From contig CP004391.1 of the NCBI GenBank assembly GCA_000973525.1, positions 1,140,001-1,204,000 on the forward strand: a DNA stretch of 64,000 nucleotides, read 5' to 3'. The notes beneath the pieces were generated by a model that worked only from the letters and a program-made list of their open reading frames with translations, made no database searches and was not told where the DNA came from. This DNA is from Pasteurella multocida subsp. multocida OH4807. GTDB taxonomy: Bacteria; Pseudomonadota; Gammaproteobacteria; Enterobacterales; Pasteurellaceae. Both the position numbers and the translations under genes were made by a program. Positions 32,643-43,120 of this stretch are shown here, in pieces (position 1 is the first letter of the stretch; each line of letters opens with the position of its first letter).

Positions 32643-34688
32643 TTATTTTTCTTGTTTTGTACGGTTATTTTCCGCTTCAAATTTAACTAAATCGGCTGCC
32701 ATTTTTTCTGCTTCTTTCAAATAGAAATCTGGCGCCTCATAATCTTTTGGTAAATCATCCAATTCTTTTAGTGGCTTTTTACCTTCTCGCTTGAATCGCG
32801 CATTTAATTCTTTCAAACGTCTTGTATCATCTTTATCATTTTCCGCCTTGCGATGCTGATAATTCAAGGATAAATATTTACGCTCTCTACGCGCATCACG
32901 AATTTTTAGCTCTTCATTTAAGGCGACAAATTCAGGATCTTTCGCCATACGTGCCAAATGTTTTTCATTTAAGACATGTACAGCATCACGAGCCTGTGCT
33001 ACTTCCAGATAATTAGCCGCTGGAATTTTATCCCATGGTAACGCATTATCTTCCTTTTCTTCACCATATTCTTTCATATCAATCGCGGCAGGAAAGTCAA
33101 TGTCTGTAGCTACGCCTTTTAACTGGGTGCTCCCGCCATCAATACGATAAAACTTTTGAATAGTGTATTGAATCACACCTAATGGCTCTTGATTCGCATC
33201 AAAAGCAAAATTTAATGAGCGGCTTTGTTGTACAGTCCCCTTACCAAACGTATTCTGTCCGATCACAATACCACGATTATAATCTTGCATTGCCGCAGCA
33301 AAAATTTCTGATGCTGAAGCACTAAAACGATTAATCATCACTAATAATGGTCCAGAATAAACTTGTGCGTTATCGGGATCTTCATGAATACGAATGCGCT
33401 GGAACGCATCACGGACTTGCACAATCGGACCATCACTGATAAATAAGCCACTTAATGCAACAGCTTCAGTTAATGCACCGCCCCCATTATCACGTAAGTC
33501 AATAATTAGCGCTTTTGCTTTCTTAGCCTGCATATCCACCAGTAACTTACGTACATCTTGCGTCAAACCAATATAAAAACTTGGAATCTTAATCGATGCA
33601 ACTGTCTGCCCATCTACTTTACTAATCGTCAGTTTAGCCGCTTGATCCTCGATTCTGACTTTATCGCGGGTCAATGTAATGACTTTCGACTTGCCCCCTT
33701 TAGCAGGTTCTACTTCTAAACGAACTTTTGTTCCCTTTTTACCTTTAATCTTGTCAACAATGTCTTCTAATCGCCAACCGACGACATCTTCAATTTCACC
33801 TGTTGCCTGTCCCACACCAATAATGCGGTCACCAGCTTTCAACTTCTTACTTTTCTCAGCAGGTGCCCCAGGCACAAGTGATTTAATTGTTGTCCCATCA
33901 TCTTCGGTTTGTTGTAACGTTGCACCAATCCCTTCTAAAGAAAGATTCATACTTTCATTAAAGCTTTTTGCAGTACGGGGCGCCAAATAACTGGTATGTG
34001 GATCGATCTCACGCGCAAACGCATTTAAATACACTTGTAAAATATCATCCGCTTTGGTCTGCGTTAAACGTCGAATCGCCAGATCATAACGTTTAGTCAA
34101 TGTTTTCTTGATATCGGACCATTTTTTGCCTTTTAATTTTTGATTGATCACGTCATTTTTGACTCGTTGTTCCCATAAAGCATCTAATTCCAGATTATCT
34201 TTTGGCCAAGCCGCATGTTCACGATCAATTTCGATTTGATCATCACCTGATAAATTTGGTTCTTTATCCAATAATGAAAGTGCATATTTATAACGCTCAT
34301 AGCGTTTTTTCATCATTAAGTCATACATTTCAAACGCGATAGAAAGATCACCTTCGTTTAACGACTCATCAAATTTAGTCGCAAACTTTGATTTCATCTC
34401 ATCAATATCCGCTTGCAAAAACGTATTTCGACTGAAATCCAGTACTTTCAAATAACGATCAAAAATTTTCTGTGAAAACGCATCATCTAATTGGAATTTA
34501 CGGTAATGACTCTGAGTCAAACGCGTTGCAACGCGTTTAGTGGCTAATTGATTTTCTTCTGTAGGTTGTGGAATGAGAATATCACTTTGCTGAATTTTAG
34601 GCTGTACTGCCTCGGCAATATTCACATTCATTAAAAAAGTGCTTAACAAAAACACGGTTAAGTAACTTTTAGTTCTACTTAATTTCAT
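32643..34688 (-). CDS. prc: Tail-specific (C-terminal processing) periplasmic protease Prc
   Basis: Prc degrades periplasmic proteins with exposed hydrophobic C-termini and in E. coli trims penicillin-binding protein 3 and the endopeptidase MepS. The 681-residue precursor has a signal peptide ending near NIAEA. A PDZ domain lies at about 240-330. The S41 catalytic serine is in NRFSASASEIFAAA near 455 and the lysine in GQNTFGKGTVQ near 480. The charged C-terminal domain is complete. It follows proQ, as in E. coli and H. influenzae. Confidence 0.95.
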   Translation of the reverse strand: MKLSRTKSYLTVFLLSTFLMNVNIAEAVQPKIQQSDILIPQPTEENQLATKRVATRLTQSHYRKFQLDDAFSQKIFDRYLKVLDFSRNTFLQADIDEMKSKFATKFDESLNEGDLSIAFEMYDLMMKKRYERYKYALSLLDKEPNLSGDDQIEIDREHAAWPKDNLELDALWEQRVKNDVINQKLKGKKWSDIKKTLTKRYDLAIRRLTQTKADDILQVYLNAFAREIDPHTSYLAPRTAKSFNESMNLSLEGIGATLQQTEDDGTTIKSLVPGAPAEKSKKLKAGDRIIGVGQATGEIEDVVGWRLEDIVDKIKGKKGTKVRLEVEPAKGGKSKVITLTRDKVRIEDQAAKLTISKVDGQTVASIKIPSFYIGLTQDVRKLLVDMQAKKAKALIIDLRDNGGGALTEAVALSGLFISDGPIVQVRDAFQRIRIHEDPDNAQVYSGPLLVMINRFSASASEIFAAAMQDYNRGIVIGQNTFGKGTVQQSRSLNFAFDANQEPLGVIQYTIQKFYRIDGGSTQLKGVATDIDFPAAIDMKEYGEEKEDNALPWDKIPAANYLEVAQARDAVHVLNEKHLARMAKDPEFVALNEELKIRDARRERKYLSLNYQHRKAENDKDDTRRLKELNARFKREGKKPLKELDDLPKDYEAPDFYLKEAEKMAADLVKFEAENNRTKQEK

Positions 34689-34783
34689 TTCATCTTCCTA
34701 AAAAAGAAAATATGGCTAATAACTTATGATTCAAAATGCACAAATGCCGTCGAATAGGATGGCATTTTATTTTACTTGTTAGA

Positions 34784-35416
34784 TTATGCGAACACATGTT
34801 CAGCATTCACATTCACTACCACCCCATTATCAAGCTGTACACGTGCAGAATCTTTTACAATATCGAGCACAATGGCATGCTTTGGACTACCACCAACTTT
34901 CACTTTCACCGCATCCCCTTTTTGTAAACGGGTAAAATCAATGGCATTTAATTTCACTTTTGGCTTACGTACAACATTTTTTTTACCATTCACGTTCTCT
35001 TTTGTTGCCGCTACTTTATTATTTGGGCGACGAGCAGGACGTCTTTTCTCTGGATTTGCTGCTTTTTCTGCCGCTCTTTTTTCAGCGACTTTGGCTTTTG
35101 CTTCCGCTAATTGCGCTGCTGCATGTTCTGCATGTTCTTGCTCTAATACGCCACAAGGGTTACCTTGTAAATCGACACGCTCAGCCCCGACTTTACAGCC
35201 ATGTAAATAACGCCAATTTGACGTGTACACGCGTAAAGCCTGACGTAATTGAGTTTTACTGACTCGCTCATCACCTTTTAAGGTTTCTGCTAATTCTTGG
35301 AACAAACCGATTTTTAAGGGTTTTGCTTCGCCTTCCAATGAAAAACAAAGTGGAAATTTTTCCACTAAATACGCAATAATTTCTTTATTATTTGTTAATT
35401 TCTGGAGTTCACTCAT
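34784..35416 (-). CDS. proQ: RNA chaperone ProQ
   Basis: ProQ binds structured small RNAs and mRNA 3' ends and acts as a global post-transcriptional regulator. The 210-residue protein has the FinO/ProQ domain at about 5-120 (EIIAYLVEKFPLCFSLEGEA, then LRQALRVYTSNWRYLHGCK), a basic linker rich in Lys/Arg/Ala, and a C-terminal Tudor-like domain from about 158 (LQKGDAVKVKVGG). It is the first gene of the proQ-prc unit and is divergent from letA. Confidence 0.95.
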   Translation of the reverse strand: MSELQKLTNNKEIIAYLVEKFPLCFSLEGEAKPLKIGLFQELAETLKGDERVSKTQLRQALRVYTSNWRYLHGCKVGAERVDLQGNPCGVLEQEHAEHAAAQLAEAKAKVAEKRAAEKAANPEKRRPARRPNNKVAATKENVNGKKNVVRKPKVKLNAIDFTRLQKGDAVKVKVGGSPKHAIVLDIVKDSARVQLDNGVVVNVNAEHVFA

Positions 35417-35636
35417 TCTCTCATCCTGGGTATTTATTTTTAATAAAAAAACTCGGCATAGTTTAGCTCACTTTGAGAAAAAATGACAATTATATAATCA
35501 CATAAATACGTTAATTTACTTTTCTAGACCAAATCTTCACGCTTTATTAAGACGCAACAATAGCTATTTCCAAAATATTCTGGACAGTATAAAATATCTG
35601 CTCTTTACCAATTAAACAGGGTCTATTGTACTTGAG

Positions 35637-36890
35637 ATGATAAAAACGACGCCGCACACACCCCAAAATGAGCTAGCCTGTTGCGCTGATTGTAATGCGG
35701 TGGTATCGTTTCCTCAATTACAGCCACAACAATATGCAGAATGTCCGCGTTGTCATAATGCGATTCGTTCGACAGATCGTTGGAGTCTACATCGCTGTGC
35801 TATGCTTGCTCTCTCAATCTTAATTCTAATGCCTTTTGCCCTCAATTATCCTTTACTCAGCATTGACCTTTTAGGTTCTAAAATTGACGCTTCTGTTTGG
35901 GGAGGCATCTGGAAAATGGCCACGAATGGTTACCCATACACCGCGTTTCTCGTGTTTATTTGTGCTGTGTTTATGCCCATTTCCTTTGCATTATTAGTGA
36001 TATTACTGCGCATTTGTCAGCTAATCGGTATCAAACCGCGTAATTTGTTAATATCATTAAATCATATCAAGCCATGGGTTATGTTTGATGTGTATTTGGT
36101 TGCTCTTGCTGTGACTATGTTTAAAGTCAGAGAATATGCAGAACTTGAGATAGATATTTATTTGATTGCATTCATCTTCACATCCTTGCTCACGACGTTA
36201 CTTTTTATCAAGCTGAATCCAAAGGCATTGTGGAATGATTTTTATCCTAATCACGAACCGCTCTTTGAGCGCTCAAATGTCCGTCCACATTTTTGCACCG
36301 AGTGCCAATACAGCTTTAGGCAGACCAATCTGGACAATCAACATCGTGTAATTTGTCCACGTTGTGCTTCTCGATTCTATTCATCTGACGATATTCAATT
36401 ACAGCGAACTTGGGCAACACTTCTTGCTGGGATCATTATGATTTTCCCAGCTAATCTCTTACCTATGTCAATTGTCTATCTGAATGGCGCCCCGACCGAA
36501 GATACCTTGATGTCGGGTGTATTAAGCTTTATCGATATGGGAAGCTATTTCATTGCTTTCATCGTTTTTGTCGCCAGTATTTTTGTTCCTATCAGTAAAA
36601 TCCTGATTATGCTTTACTTACTCAGTTGCGTGCATTTTAGATTAAAACACTCAATAAAATGGCAAATGCGCTTATTACATTTTGTTCACTTTGTCGGACG
36701 CTGGTCTATGCTCGATCTCTTTGTCTTAGCGCTCATGATGTCTTTAGTTGCCCGGGGTCAATTAATTGATTTTTCTGTTGGACCTGCCGCCTTTTACTTT
36801 GGCTTAGCTGTATTCTTAACCATGATTTCTACTTCACAATTTGACAGTCGCTTAATTTGGAAAATTTATGACACAACACAATCAAAATGA
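35637..36890 (+). CDS. letA: LetA/PqiA-family membrane protein
   Basis: LetA (YebS) is the inner-membrane partner of the LetB tunnel in lipid transport between the two membranes. The 417-residue protein has two PqiA modules, each with a four-cysteine zinc ribbon (CADC...CPRC near 16-41 and CTEC...CPRC near 221-246) followed by four membrane segments. It overlaps the MCE gene by 23 bases. Because that partner has seven MCE domains, I name the pair Let rather than Pqi. Position next to proQ also agrees with E. coli yebS. Confidence 0.9.
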   Translation: MIKTTPHTPQNELACCADCNAVVSFPQLQPQQYAECPRCHNAIRSTDRWSLHRCAMLALSILILMPFALNYPLLSIDLLGSKIDASVWGGIWKMATNGYPYTAFLVFICAVFMPISFALLVILLRICQLIGIKPRNLLISLNHIKPWVMFDVYLVALAVTMFKVREYAELEIDIYLIAFIFTSLLTTLLFIKLNPKALWNDFYPNHEPLFERSNVRPHFCTECQYSFRQTNLDNQHRVICPRCASRFYSSDDIQLQRTWATLLAGIIMIFPANLLPMSIVYLNGAPTEDTLMSGVLSFIDMGSYFIAFIVFVASIFVPISKILIMLYLLSCVHFRLKHSIKWQMRLLHFVHFVGRWSMLDLFVLALMMSLVARGQLIDFSVGPAAFYFGLAVFLTMISTSQFDSRLIWKIYDTTQSK

Positions 36891-39522
36891 CAATGTTGAA
36901 CAACGTTATACCGAAACAAATGCAAATTTAAAGCAAGTTAGACGTATCTCGCCTTTCTGGCTACTTCCCTTTATTGCCTTTTGCATCGGTGCATTATTGT
37001 TTTTTCAAATCATCCAAGAGCAAGGTCACACCATTCGGATTACTTTCGCGAGCGGTGAAGGGTTGATTGCGGGTAAAACACAAGTCCGTTATCAAGGTCT
37101 ACAGATTGGTGTAGTAAAAAAAGTCAACTTTACTGATGACTTAAAACAAGTTGAAGTAATCGCTAATATTTACCCTGAAGCAAAAACCGTTTTACGTAAA
37201 AATACGAAATTTTGGTTAGTCAAACCAAGTGCGTCATTAGCGGGTATTTCAGGTATTGATGCATTGGTGTCAGGAAACTACATCACTTTACAACCTGGTG
37301 ATGGCGAAACAGAAGATGAATTTATCGCTGAAACAGAGGGACCTATTGCACAAGTCGATGATGGCGATTTATTAGTCCATTTATTAGCAGATGATCTCGG
37401 CTCAATTTCTATTGGTGCGTCAGTGTATTTTAAAAAGCTTCCTGTGGGTAAAATTTACGATTATCGCTTCGTGGAAGAAGGCAAAAAAGTCTCAATTAGC
37501 ATTGTAATTGATAAAAAATATGCACATTTTGTTAAAAAAGACAGCCATTTCTGGAATATTAGCGGAATTGATGCACAAATAGGTTTATCTGGGATCAATA
37601 TTAACGTAGATAGTTTAAATGCCATCGTACAAGGGGCGGTAGCTTTTGACTCCCCCGCTAAGAGTGAACCCGCTCAACATCATGATAAATTCACACTTTA
37701 TGCTAATTTCAATGCTGCAAAACGTGGAATCACCATCGATATTACGGTGCCTAATAGCTCTGGGCTACAAACAGGGCAAACTCACGTATATCACCAAAAT
37801 AAACAAATTGGTTTACTCTCTGAACTAAGTAGCGTTGAAAATAATCCTAAATTATTAACTGGTAAGCTTCTAGTAGATCCCCTTCACCAAGATTTATTTA
37901 CCCGCAATACACAAATCGTATTACGTAATAAAACGCTTAATTTGGGTGATTTAACTAATATTCAACACCTATTACGTGGTGAATATTTTGATATTCTTGC
38001 AGGCATAGGCGAACCACAAACGCAGTTTACGGTCATTAAAGAAAACGAGTTATTATTACAACAGCCAAATACGCTGGTTTTAACTCTAACTGCACCTGAA
38101 ACTTATGGTGTTAACGAAGGACAACCTATCTATTATAACAATATTACGATTGGTGAAATCATTGAGCAATCGCTTGATATTGAGCACGTCACCTTGAAAA
38201 TTGCCATTGCAGAAAAATATCGCCATTTGATCCATCAAGACACTCGTTTTATCGCCGCATCGAACTTCGATATCAATATTGACACCAATGGATTACGTCT
38301 TGAAGCCGCCTCCCCCCAAAAATGGTTACAAGGTGGGATTCGCGTGATAGCAGGTCCACAAAATCAAGGAAAACCTTTAACAACCTATCCATTATATAAA
38401 GACACGACTCATGCTGAATCGGGTATTACTGATGGAAAATTAACCCCAACAATCACCTTAACTACGACGTCACTACCTAGCATTAGTCAAGGTTCATTAG
38501 TACTCTATCGTCAATATGAAGTGGGCAAGATTCTTGATGTTCGTCCGAAAAAAAATGCCTTTGAAGTCGAAGTCTTTATTTATCCGAAACACCAAGCACT
38601 TCTCACGGATAAAAGCGTATTTTGGGTAGAAAGTGCGGCACAAATTGATATAAGTACGAAAGGGATTAGTATCCAAGCCGCCCCATTAGCGCGAACACTA
38701 AAAGGTGCGGTCAGTTTTGACAATATAAGCACAGGCTCACCACGTATTCTTTACAGTAATGAATTACGTGCAAAATCTGCAGGACAGCAAATTACGTTTA
38801 TGACCGATGATGCCACCAACTTAACCAAAGGGATGAGCTTACGTTACCTCGGATTAACCATTGGTGAAATTGAACAAGTCAATTTAGAGAGTAAAACGAA
38901 AAAAATCAGCGCAAAAGCGTTGATCAATCCGCAATATATGTCATTAATCGCCAAAGAAGGAAGCCGATTTACAGTCATCTCACCTCAGTTGTCTGCGGCA
39001 GCGATTGAGAATTTGGACAGCTTATTACAACCTTATATTGATGTAGAGATCGGTAATGGGAAAACTAAAACACACTTCCCACTGTTCCAATCTTCGCCAC
39101 GGAAAAACAATCAATACACGCAAGGTTTCCCACTGGTATTAGAAACCCATGATGCGCTAAATATCACAACGGGCTCGCCTATTTTATACCGTGGTGTTGA
39201 AGTTGGTACGATCAATCAAATTACGTTGAATGAACTGGGCGATCGTGTTTTTGTACATATTCTCATTGCACAAAAATATAAACACTTAGTACGCCAAAAC
39301 TCAGCGTTTTGGATTGCCGCAGGTTATGACCTTAACTTGAGTTTCAGTGGTGCAGAGGTGAATACTGGCTCAATTCAGCAATTGCTCAAAGGTGGTATTG
39401 CTTTCTCTACCCCCCCTAGTAATATTATTCAACCAGCTGCCAAAGCCAACCAACACTTTTTACTGCAAGTGAAAAAGCCTGTTAATGCACAGCAATGGAA
39501 CTCTGGTGCCTTACCACAATAA
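36868..39522 (+). CDS. letB: LetB-like MCE protein with seven MCE domains
   Basis: LetB (YebT) forms a stacked-ring tunnel across the periplasm for lipids. The 884-residue protein has one N-terminal membrane anchor (about 30-48) and seven MCE repeats, starting near 50, 163, 275, 395, 520, 640 and 755. Each carries a G...V.Y....IG motif, such as AGKTQVRYQGLQIG and TGSPILYRGVEVG. PqiB has three domains, E. coli LetB seven (877 residues), which settles the name. The start lies inside letA, suggesting coupling. Confidence 0.93.
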   Translation: MTQHNQNDNVEQRYTETNANLKQVRRISPFWLLPFIAFCIGALLFFQIIQEQGHTIRITFASGEGLIAGKTQVRYQGLQIGVVKKVNFTDDLKQVEVIANIYPEAKTVLRKNTKFWLVKPSASLAGISGIDALVSGNYITLQPGDGETEDEFIAETEGPIAQVDDGDLLVHLLADDLGSISIGASVYFKKLPVGKIYDYRFVEEGKKVSISIVIDKKYAHFVKKDSHFWNISGIDAQIGLSGININVDSLNAIVQGAVAFDSPAKSEPAQHHDKFTLYANFNAAKRGITIDITVPNSSGLQTGQTHVYHQNKQIGLLSELSSVENNPKLLTGKLLVDPLHQDLFTRNTQIVLRNKTLNLGDLTNIQHLLRGEYFDILAGIGEPQTQFTVIKENELLLQQPNTLVLTLTAPETYGVNEGQPIYYNNITIGEIIEQSLDIEHVTLKIAIAEKYRHLIHQDTRFIAASNFDINIDTNGLRLEAASPQKWLQGGIRVIAGPQNQGKPLTTYPLYKDTTHAESGITDGKLTPTITLTTTSLPSISQGSLVLYRQYEVGKILDVRPKKNAFEVEVFIYPKHQALLTDKSVFWVESAAQIDISTKGISIQAAPLARTLKGAVSFDNISTGSPRILYSNELRAKSAGQQITFMTDDATNLTKGMSLRYLGLTIGEIEQVNLESKTKKISAKALINPQYMSLIAKEGSRFTVISPQLSAAAIENLDSLLQPYIDVEIGNGKTKTHFPLFQSSPRKNNQYTQGFPLVLETHDALNITTGSPILYRGVEVGTINQITLNELGDRVFVHILIAQKYKHLVRQNSAFWIAAGYDLNLSFSGAEVNTGSIQQLLKGGIAFSTPPSNIIQPAAKANQHFLLQVKKPVNAQQWNSGALPQ

Positions 39523-39537
39523 TCAGAGGCAGATAAA

Positions 39538-39575
39538 AAATAAACCGCACACGACAAACTCGGTGCGGTTTATTT
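39538..39575. terminator. Bidirectional terminator between letB and pepT
   Basis: AAATAAACCGCAC at 39538-39550 pairs with GTGCGGTTTATTT at 39563-39575 across 12 bases; the core is an uptake-signal-like pair. Confidence 0.85.
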
Positions 39576-39596
39576 TTCTGTCCCTGATGACACAAA

Positions 39597-40835
39597 CTAC
39601 TCTAACGCCAGTGCCGCAATTGTAACAATGACATTCACGGCACTTTTCATGCCTTCTAATGTAATGAGTTCGTGTTTACTATGGAAATTATATCCCCCTG
39701 TAAAAATATTTGGGCAAGCTAACCCTTTTTCTGCAAGCCATGCGCCATCAGTTCCTCCACGAATCGCTTTATGAATAGGTTTAATCCCACATTGTTGCAT
39801 GGCTTTATCCGCAAGTTCTACGGCTTGAGGCACTTTCTTAACCATTTCATTCATATTTTTATAGCTATCTGTAATTTCAACAATGACAGGCTTTCTCAAG
39901 TGTTTTTTCATATTAAATTCAGTCACCAAATGCTGAATAAAATCTTTACGTCGAGTAAACCCTGCTTGTTCAAAATCACGGATCAAATAATGTAATTCCA
40001 CTTTTTCGACATCACCATGAAAACTGTTCAAGTGATAAAAGCCTTGTCTTCCTTCTGTTGTCTCTGGTGTTTCATCCGCAGGAAAACCTTGCTGAAACTC
40101 ACAAGCCAAAGTCAATGCATTCACCATTTTGTCTTTTGCTGACCCAGCATGCATATTCACACCTTCTATTGTCACTTTGGCACTTGCTGCATTGAAATTT
40201 TCATATTCCAGTTCCCCTACTTCACCACCATCAATGGTATAAGCCCAATGACACGCAAAAGAATCAAATGGGAAAAATTGCATCCCCAACCCAATTTCTT
40301 CATCTGGTGTAAATGCCACTCGGATATTGCAATGTGGTAAGTTATTTTCTTTTAATAACGCCAGTGCGGTCATAATTTCTGCAATTCCCGCTTTATTATC
40401 GGCACCTAATAAAGTATTACCGTCCGCAACAATTAATGTTTTACCAACAAGTTGATGCAAAAAATGATAATGTGCTGGGCTAATAAACGCCTCTCCTACC
40501 CCTAATGAAATATCACCACCACGATAATTTTCAATGACTTCGGCCTGCACATTTTTACCACTGCATTGCGTCGCAGTATCTAGATGAGCAATCAAGCCTA
40601 TTGTTGGTGCATTAAGGTTCACATTCGAGGGCAAAAATGCAGTGACGACTGCGTGCTTAGATATTTCAACATTCTCTAAGCCTAATGCGATTAACTCTTG
40701 TTGCAAATGCTTCGCTAATTTAAGTTGTCCTGGCGTGCTTGGTGAAAGCTTAGCCCCCATTTTGGATTGGGTATCGTACGTCGTATAGTGAAGAAAACGT
40801 TCTAATAAGCGATATTCTTGATCTGGATTCAACAT
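39597..40835 (-). CDS. pepT: Peptidase T (tripeptide aminopeptidase)
   Basis: PepT removes the N-terminal residue from tripeptides in the cytoplasm. The 412-residue M20 metallopeptidase has zinc ligands in LIAHLDT, LLGADNKAG and TPDEEIGLG, and RGGTDGAWLAEKGL and FHSKHE near the C-terminus. The ATG at 40835 (MLNPDQEYRLL) follows GAGAG; a start eight codons upstream at 40859 would put that site inside the gene. It is divergent from the pot operon. Confidence 0.95.
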   Translation of the reverse strand: MLNPDQEYRLLERFLHYTTYDTQSKMGAKLSPSTPGQLKLAKHLQQELIALGLENVEISKHAVVTAFLPSNVNLNAPTIGLIAHLDTATQCSGKNVQAEVIENYRGGDISLGVGEAFISPAHYHFLHQLVGKTLIVADGNTLLGADNKAGIAEIMTALALLKENNLPHCNIRVAFTPDEEIGLGMQFFPFDSFACHWAYTIDGGEVGELEYENFNAASAKVTIEGVNMHAGSAKDKMVNALTLACEFQQGFPADETPETTEGRQGFYHLNSFHGDVEKVELHYLIRDFEQAGFTRRKDFIQHLVTEFNMKKHLRKPVIVEITDSYKNMNEMVKKVPQAVELADKAMQQCGIKPIHKAIRGGTDGAWLAEKGLACPNIFTGGYNFHSKHELITLEGMKSAVNVIVTIAALALE

Positions 40836-41163
40836 AATATTTACTCTCTCGAAAAGCATTGTTTAAGTCTAACGGCAAATAACGCGCTCTTCCTTGATAT
40901 ATCACAATTTTTTTCGTTTATTTTTCCCAAAATCTTCCTTTCCTTCATTAATAGGCATCAACTCAGCATATTCCTATTGTTTGAGGAATGAAGTGATTAT
41001 CCTGAGATCGTTTAATTTTTTTATAAAAGCACTTTTAATTATTAAACAATCGCTATATCATTAGCATTTATTTTTTAATCGTAAGCGCCAACAGGTTTTC
41101 TGTTGGCATTTGTTTCTACTCAATACCGAAGTCCTCGGTACATTAGGGAGAAAACCAAAGCTA
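40836..41163 (+). promoter_or_regulatory. pepT/potA intergenic region with a structured potA leader
   Basis: These 328 bases hold no gene. Three hairpins precede potA: ATTCCT/AGGAAT (40970-40989), GCCAACAG/CTGTTGGC (41087-41107) followed by T-rich ATTTGTTT, and TACCGA/TCGGTA (41124-41140) close to AGGGAG at 41145-41150. The middle one is terminator-like, so transcription attenuation of the polyamine operon is possible. I could not pick a convincing promoter. Confidence 0.5.
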
Positions 41164-42276
41164 GTGGAAAGTTCAGTTCAAAACAAGCCTATTATTGAGC
41201 TTCGTTCTATTACGAAATCTTATGGTAATAAAACCATCATTGAAAATTTTAATTTAACTATCAATAATGGTGAGTTTTTAACCATTCTAGGTCCTTCAGG
41301 CTGTGGTAAAACAACTGTTTTACGCTTACTTGCTGGCTTAGAAGAATTAGACTCTGGTCATATTATTCTTGACGGCGAAGATATTACTGACGTGCCTGCA
41401 GAACAGCGTCACGTTAATACTGTTTTCCAAAGTTACGCCTTGTTCCCACATATGACGATTTTTGAAAATGTGGCATTTGGCTTACGTATGCAAAAAGTAC
41501 CTAATGAAGAAATTAAGCCTCGCGTACTTGAAGCATTACGTATGGTGCAGTTAGAAGAATATGCGGACAGCAAACCGGCTCAACTTTCTGGTGGACAACA
41601 ACAACGTATTGCTATTGCCCGTGCTGTAGTCAATAAGCCAAAAGTGTTATTACTTGATGAATCACTTTCGGCGTTAGACTATAAACTACGTAAGCAAATG
41701 CAAAACGAATTAAAAGCATTGCAACGTAAACTTGGAATTACCTTTATTTTCGTTACTCACGATCAAGAAGAAGCGTTAACAATGTCTGATCGTATCATTG
41801 TGTTACGTAAAGGTCATATTCAACAAGATGGTTCACCGCGTGAAATTTATGAAGAGCCGAAAAACTTATTCGTTGCCAAATTCATCGGTGAAATCAACAT
41901 TTTCAATGCAACCGTATTAGAACGCATTGATGAAAAACGTGTACTTGCGAATGTAGAAGGTCGAATTTGCGAAATTTATACCGCACTTGATGTCACACCT
42001 GAGCAAAAACTAAAAGTATTACTACGCCCAGAAGATATTCTTATCGAAGAACTGGATGAAAACCAAAGCTCTAAAGCGATTATTGGCCACGTAGCAGATC
42101 GTAACTATAAAGGAATGACATTAGAATCAAACATTACATTAGATCATAACGGCATATCTGTTTTAGTTAGCGAATTTTTTAATGAAGACGATCCCAACAT
42201 CGATCACTCTTTAGGTCAAAAAGTGGCATTAACATGGCACGAAGGCTGGGAGGTTGTACTGAGCGATGAAGAATAA
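41164..42276 (+). CDS. potA: Spermidine/putrescine ABC transporter ATPase
   Basis: PotA powers polyamine import by PotBC. Walker A GPSGCGKT lies near residue 47, the signature LSGGQQQR near 140, Walker B VLLLDES near 162 and the H-loop THD near 197; a TOBE-type regulatory domain forms the C-terminus. I chose the GTG at 41164 (370 residues) because no ATG fits and because PotA homologues begin just before [14 protein letters not shown] lies upstream. A TTG at 41110 would add 18 residues that overlap leader hairpins. It overlaps potB by 11 bases. Confidence 0.92.
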   Translation: MESSVQNKPIIELRSITKSYGNKTIIENFNLTINNGEFLTILGPSGCGKTTVLRLLAGLEELDSGHIILDGEDITDVPAEQRHVNTVFQSYALFPHMTIFENVAFGLRMQKVPNEEIKPRVLEALRMVQLEEYADSKPAQLSGGQQQRIAIARAVVNKPKVLLLDESLSALDYKLRKQMQNELKALQRKLGITFIFVTHDQEEALTMSDRIIVLRKGHIQQDGSPREIYEEPKNLFVAKFIGEINIFNATVLERIDEKRVLANVEGRICEIYTALDVTPEQKLKVLLRPEDILIEELDENQSSKAIIGHVADRNYKGMTLESNITLDHNGISVLVSEFFNEDDPNIDHSLGQKVALTWHEGWEVVLSDEE

Positions 42277-43120
42277 CGCTTTTCAAAAATCAACCATTGC
42301 CGTCATTTTCGGCTGGTTGATCTTCTTTGTACTTGCGCCAAACTTATTAGTGCTTATCGTGAGTTTCTTAACTCGCGATAGCAGTAATTTTTATGCGTTG
42401 CCATTTACATTTGAAAACTATACGCGCTTATTTGAGCCACTTTATGCTCAAGTCGTATGGAATTCATTGTATATGTCAGGTTTAGCAACACTTGTTTGCT
42501 TAATTATTGGCTATCCTTTTGCCTTTTTACTCACAAAAATTAATCCTAAATATCGCCCATTTTTGCTTTTTCTTGTGGTGTTACCTTTCTGGACTAACTC
42601 ACTGATTCGTATTTATGGTATGAAAATCTTTTTGGGTGTAAAAGGTATCTTGAATAATACGTTAATGACGCTTGGTATTATTGATACGCCTATCCGTATT
42701 TTAAATACCGAAGTCGCCGTTGTCATTGGCTTGGTATATTTGTTATTACCATTCATGATTTTGCCACTTTATGCTGCTATCGAAAAATTAGACTACCGTC
42801 TACTCGAAGCGGCAAAAGACCTTGGCGCAAATGCGTTTCAACGTTTCATTAAAGTGATTATCCCACTCACAATGCCGGGGATTATCGCAGGCTGTTTATT
42901 AGTCTTGCTACCTGCAATGGGAATGTTCTATGTTGCAGACTTATTAGGTGGAGCAAAAGTGTTACTTGTGGGTAACGTGATTAAGAGTGAATTTTTAATT
43001 TCACGTAACTGGCCATTTGGTTCTGCTATCAGTATCGGTCTGACAATCTTAATGGCATTACTCATCTTTGTTTACTACAAAGCGAGTAAGTTAATGAATA
43101 AGAAAATGGAGTTGGAATAA
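42266..43120 (+). CDS. potB: Spermidine/putrescine ABC permease PotB
   Basis: PotB is one of two inner-membrane permease subunits. The 284-residue protein has six hydrophobic segments and the EAA loop [22 protein letters not shown] near 185-205 that contacts PotA. The start lies inside the end of potA, and its stop overlaps the potC start by one base (TAATG). Confidence 0.94.
   Translation: MKNNAFQKSTIAVIFGWLIFFVLAPNLLVLIVSFLTRDSSNFYALPFTFENYTRLFEPLYAQVVWNSLYMSGLATLVCLIIGYPFAFLLTKINPKYRPFLLFLVVLPFWTNSLIRIYGMKIFLGVKGILNNTLMTLGIIDTPIRILNTEVAVVIGLVYLLLPFMILPLYAAIEKLDYRLLEAAKDLGANAFQRFIKVIIPLTMPGIIAGCLLVLLPAMGMFYVADLLGGAKVLLVGNVIKSEFLISRNWPFGSAISIGLTILMALLIFVYYKASKLMNKKMELE

Noticed and set aside
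41110..41163. TTG start giving an 18-residue longer PotA
   Set aside because: The extra part overlaps the leader hairpins, has no ribosome-binding site and does not resemble PotA N-termini.
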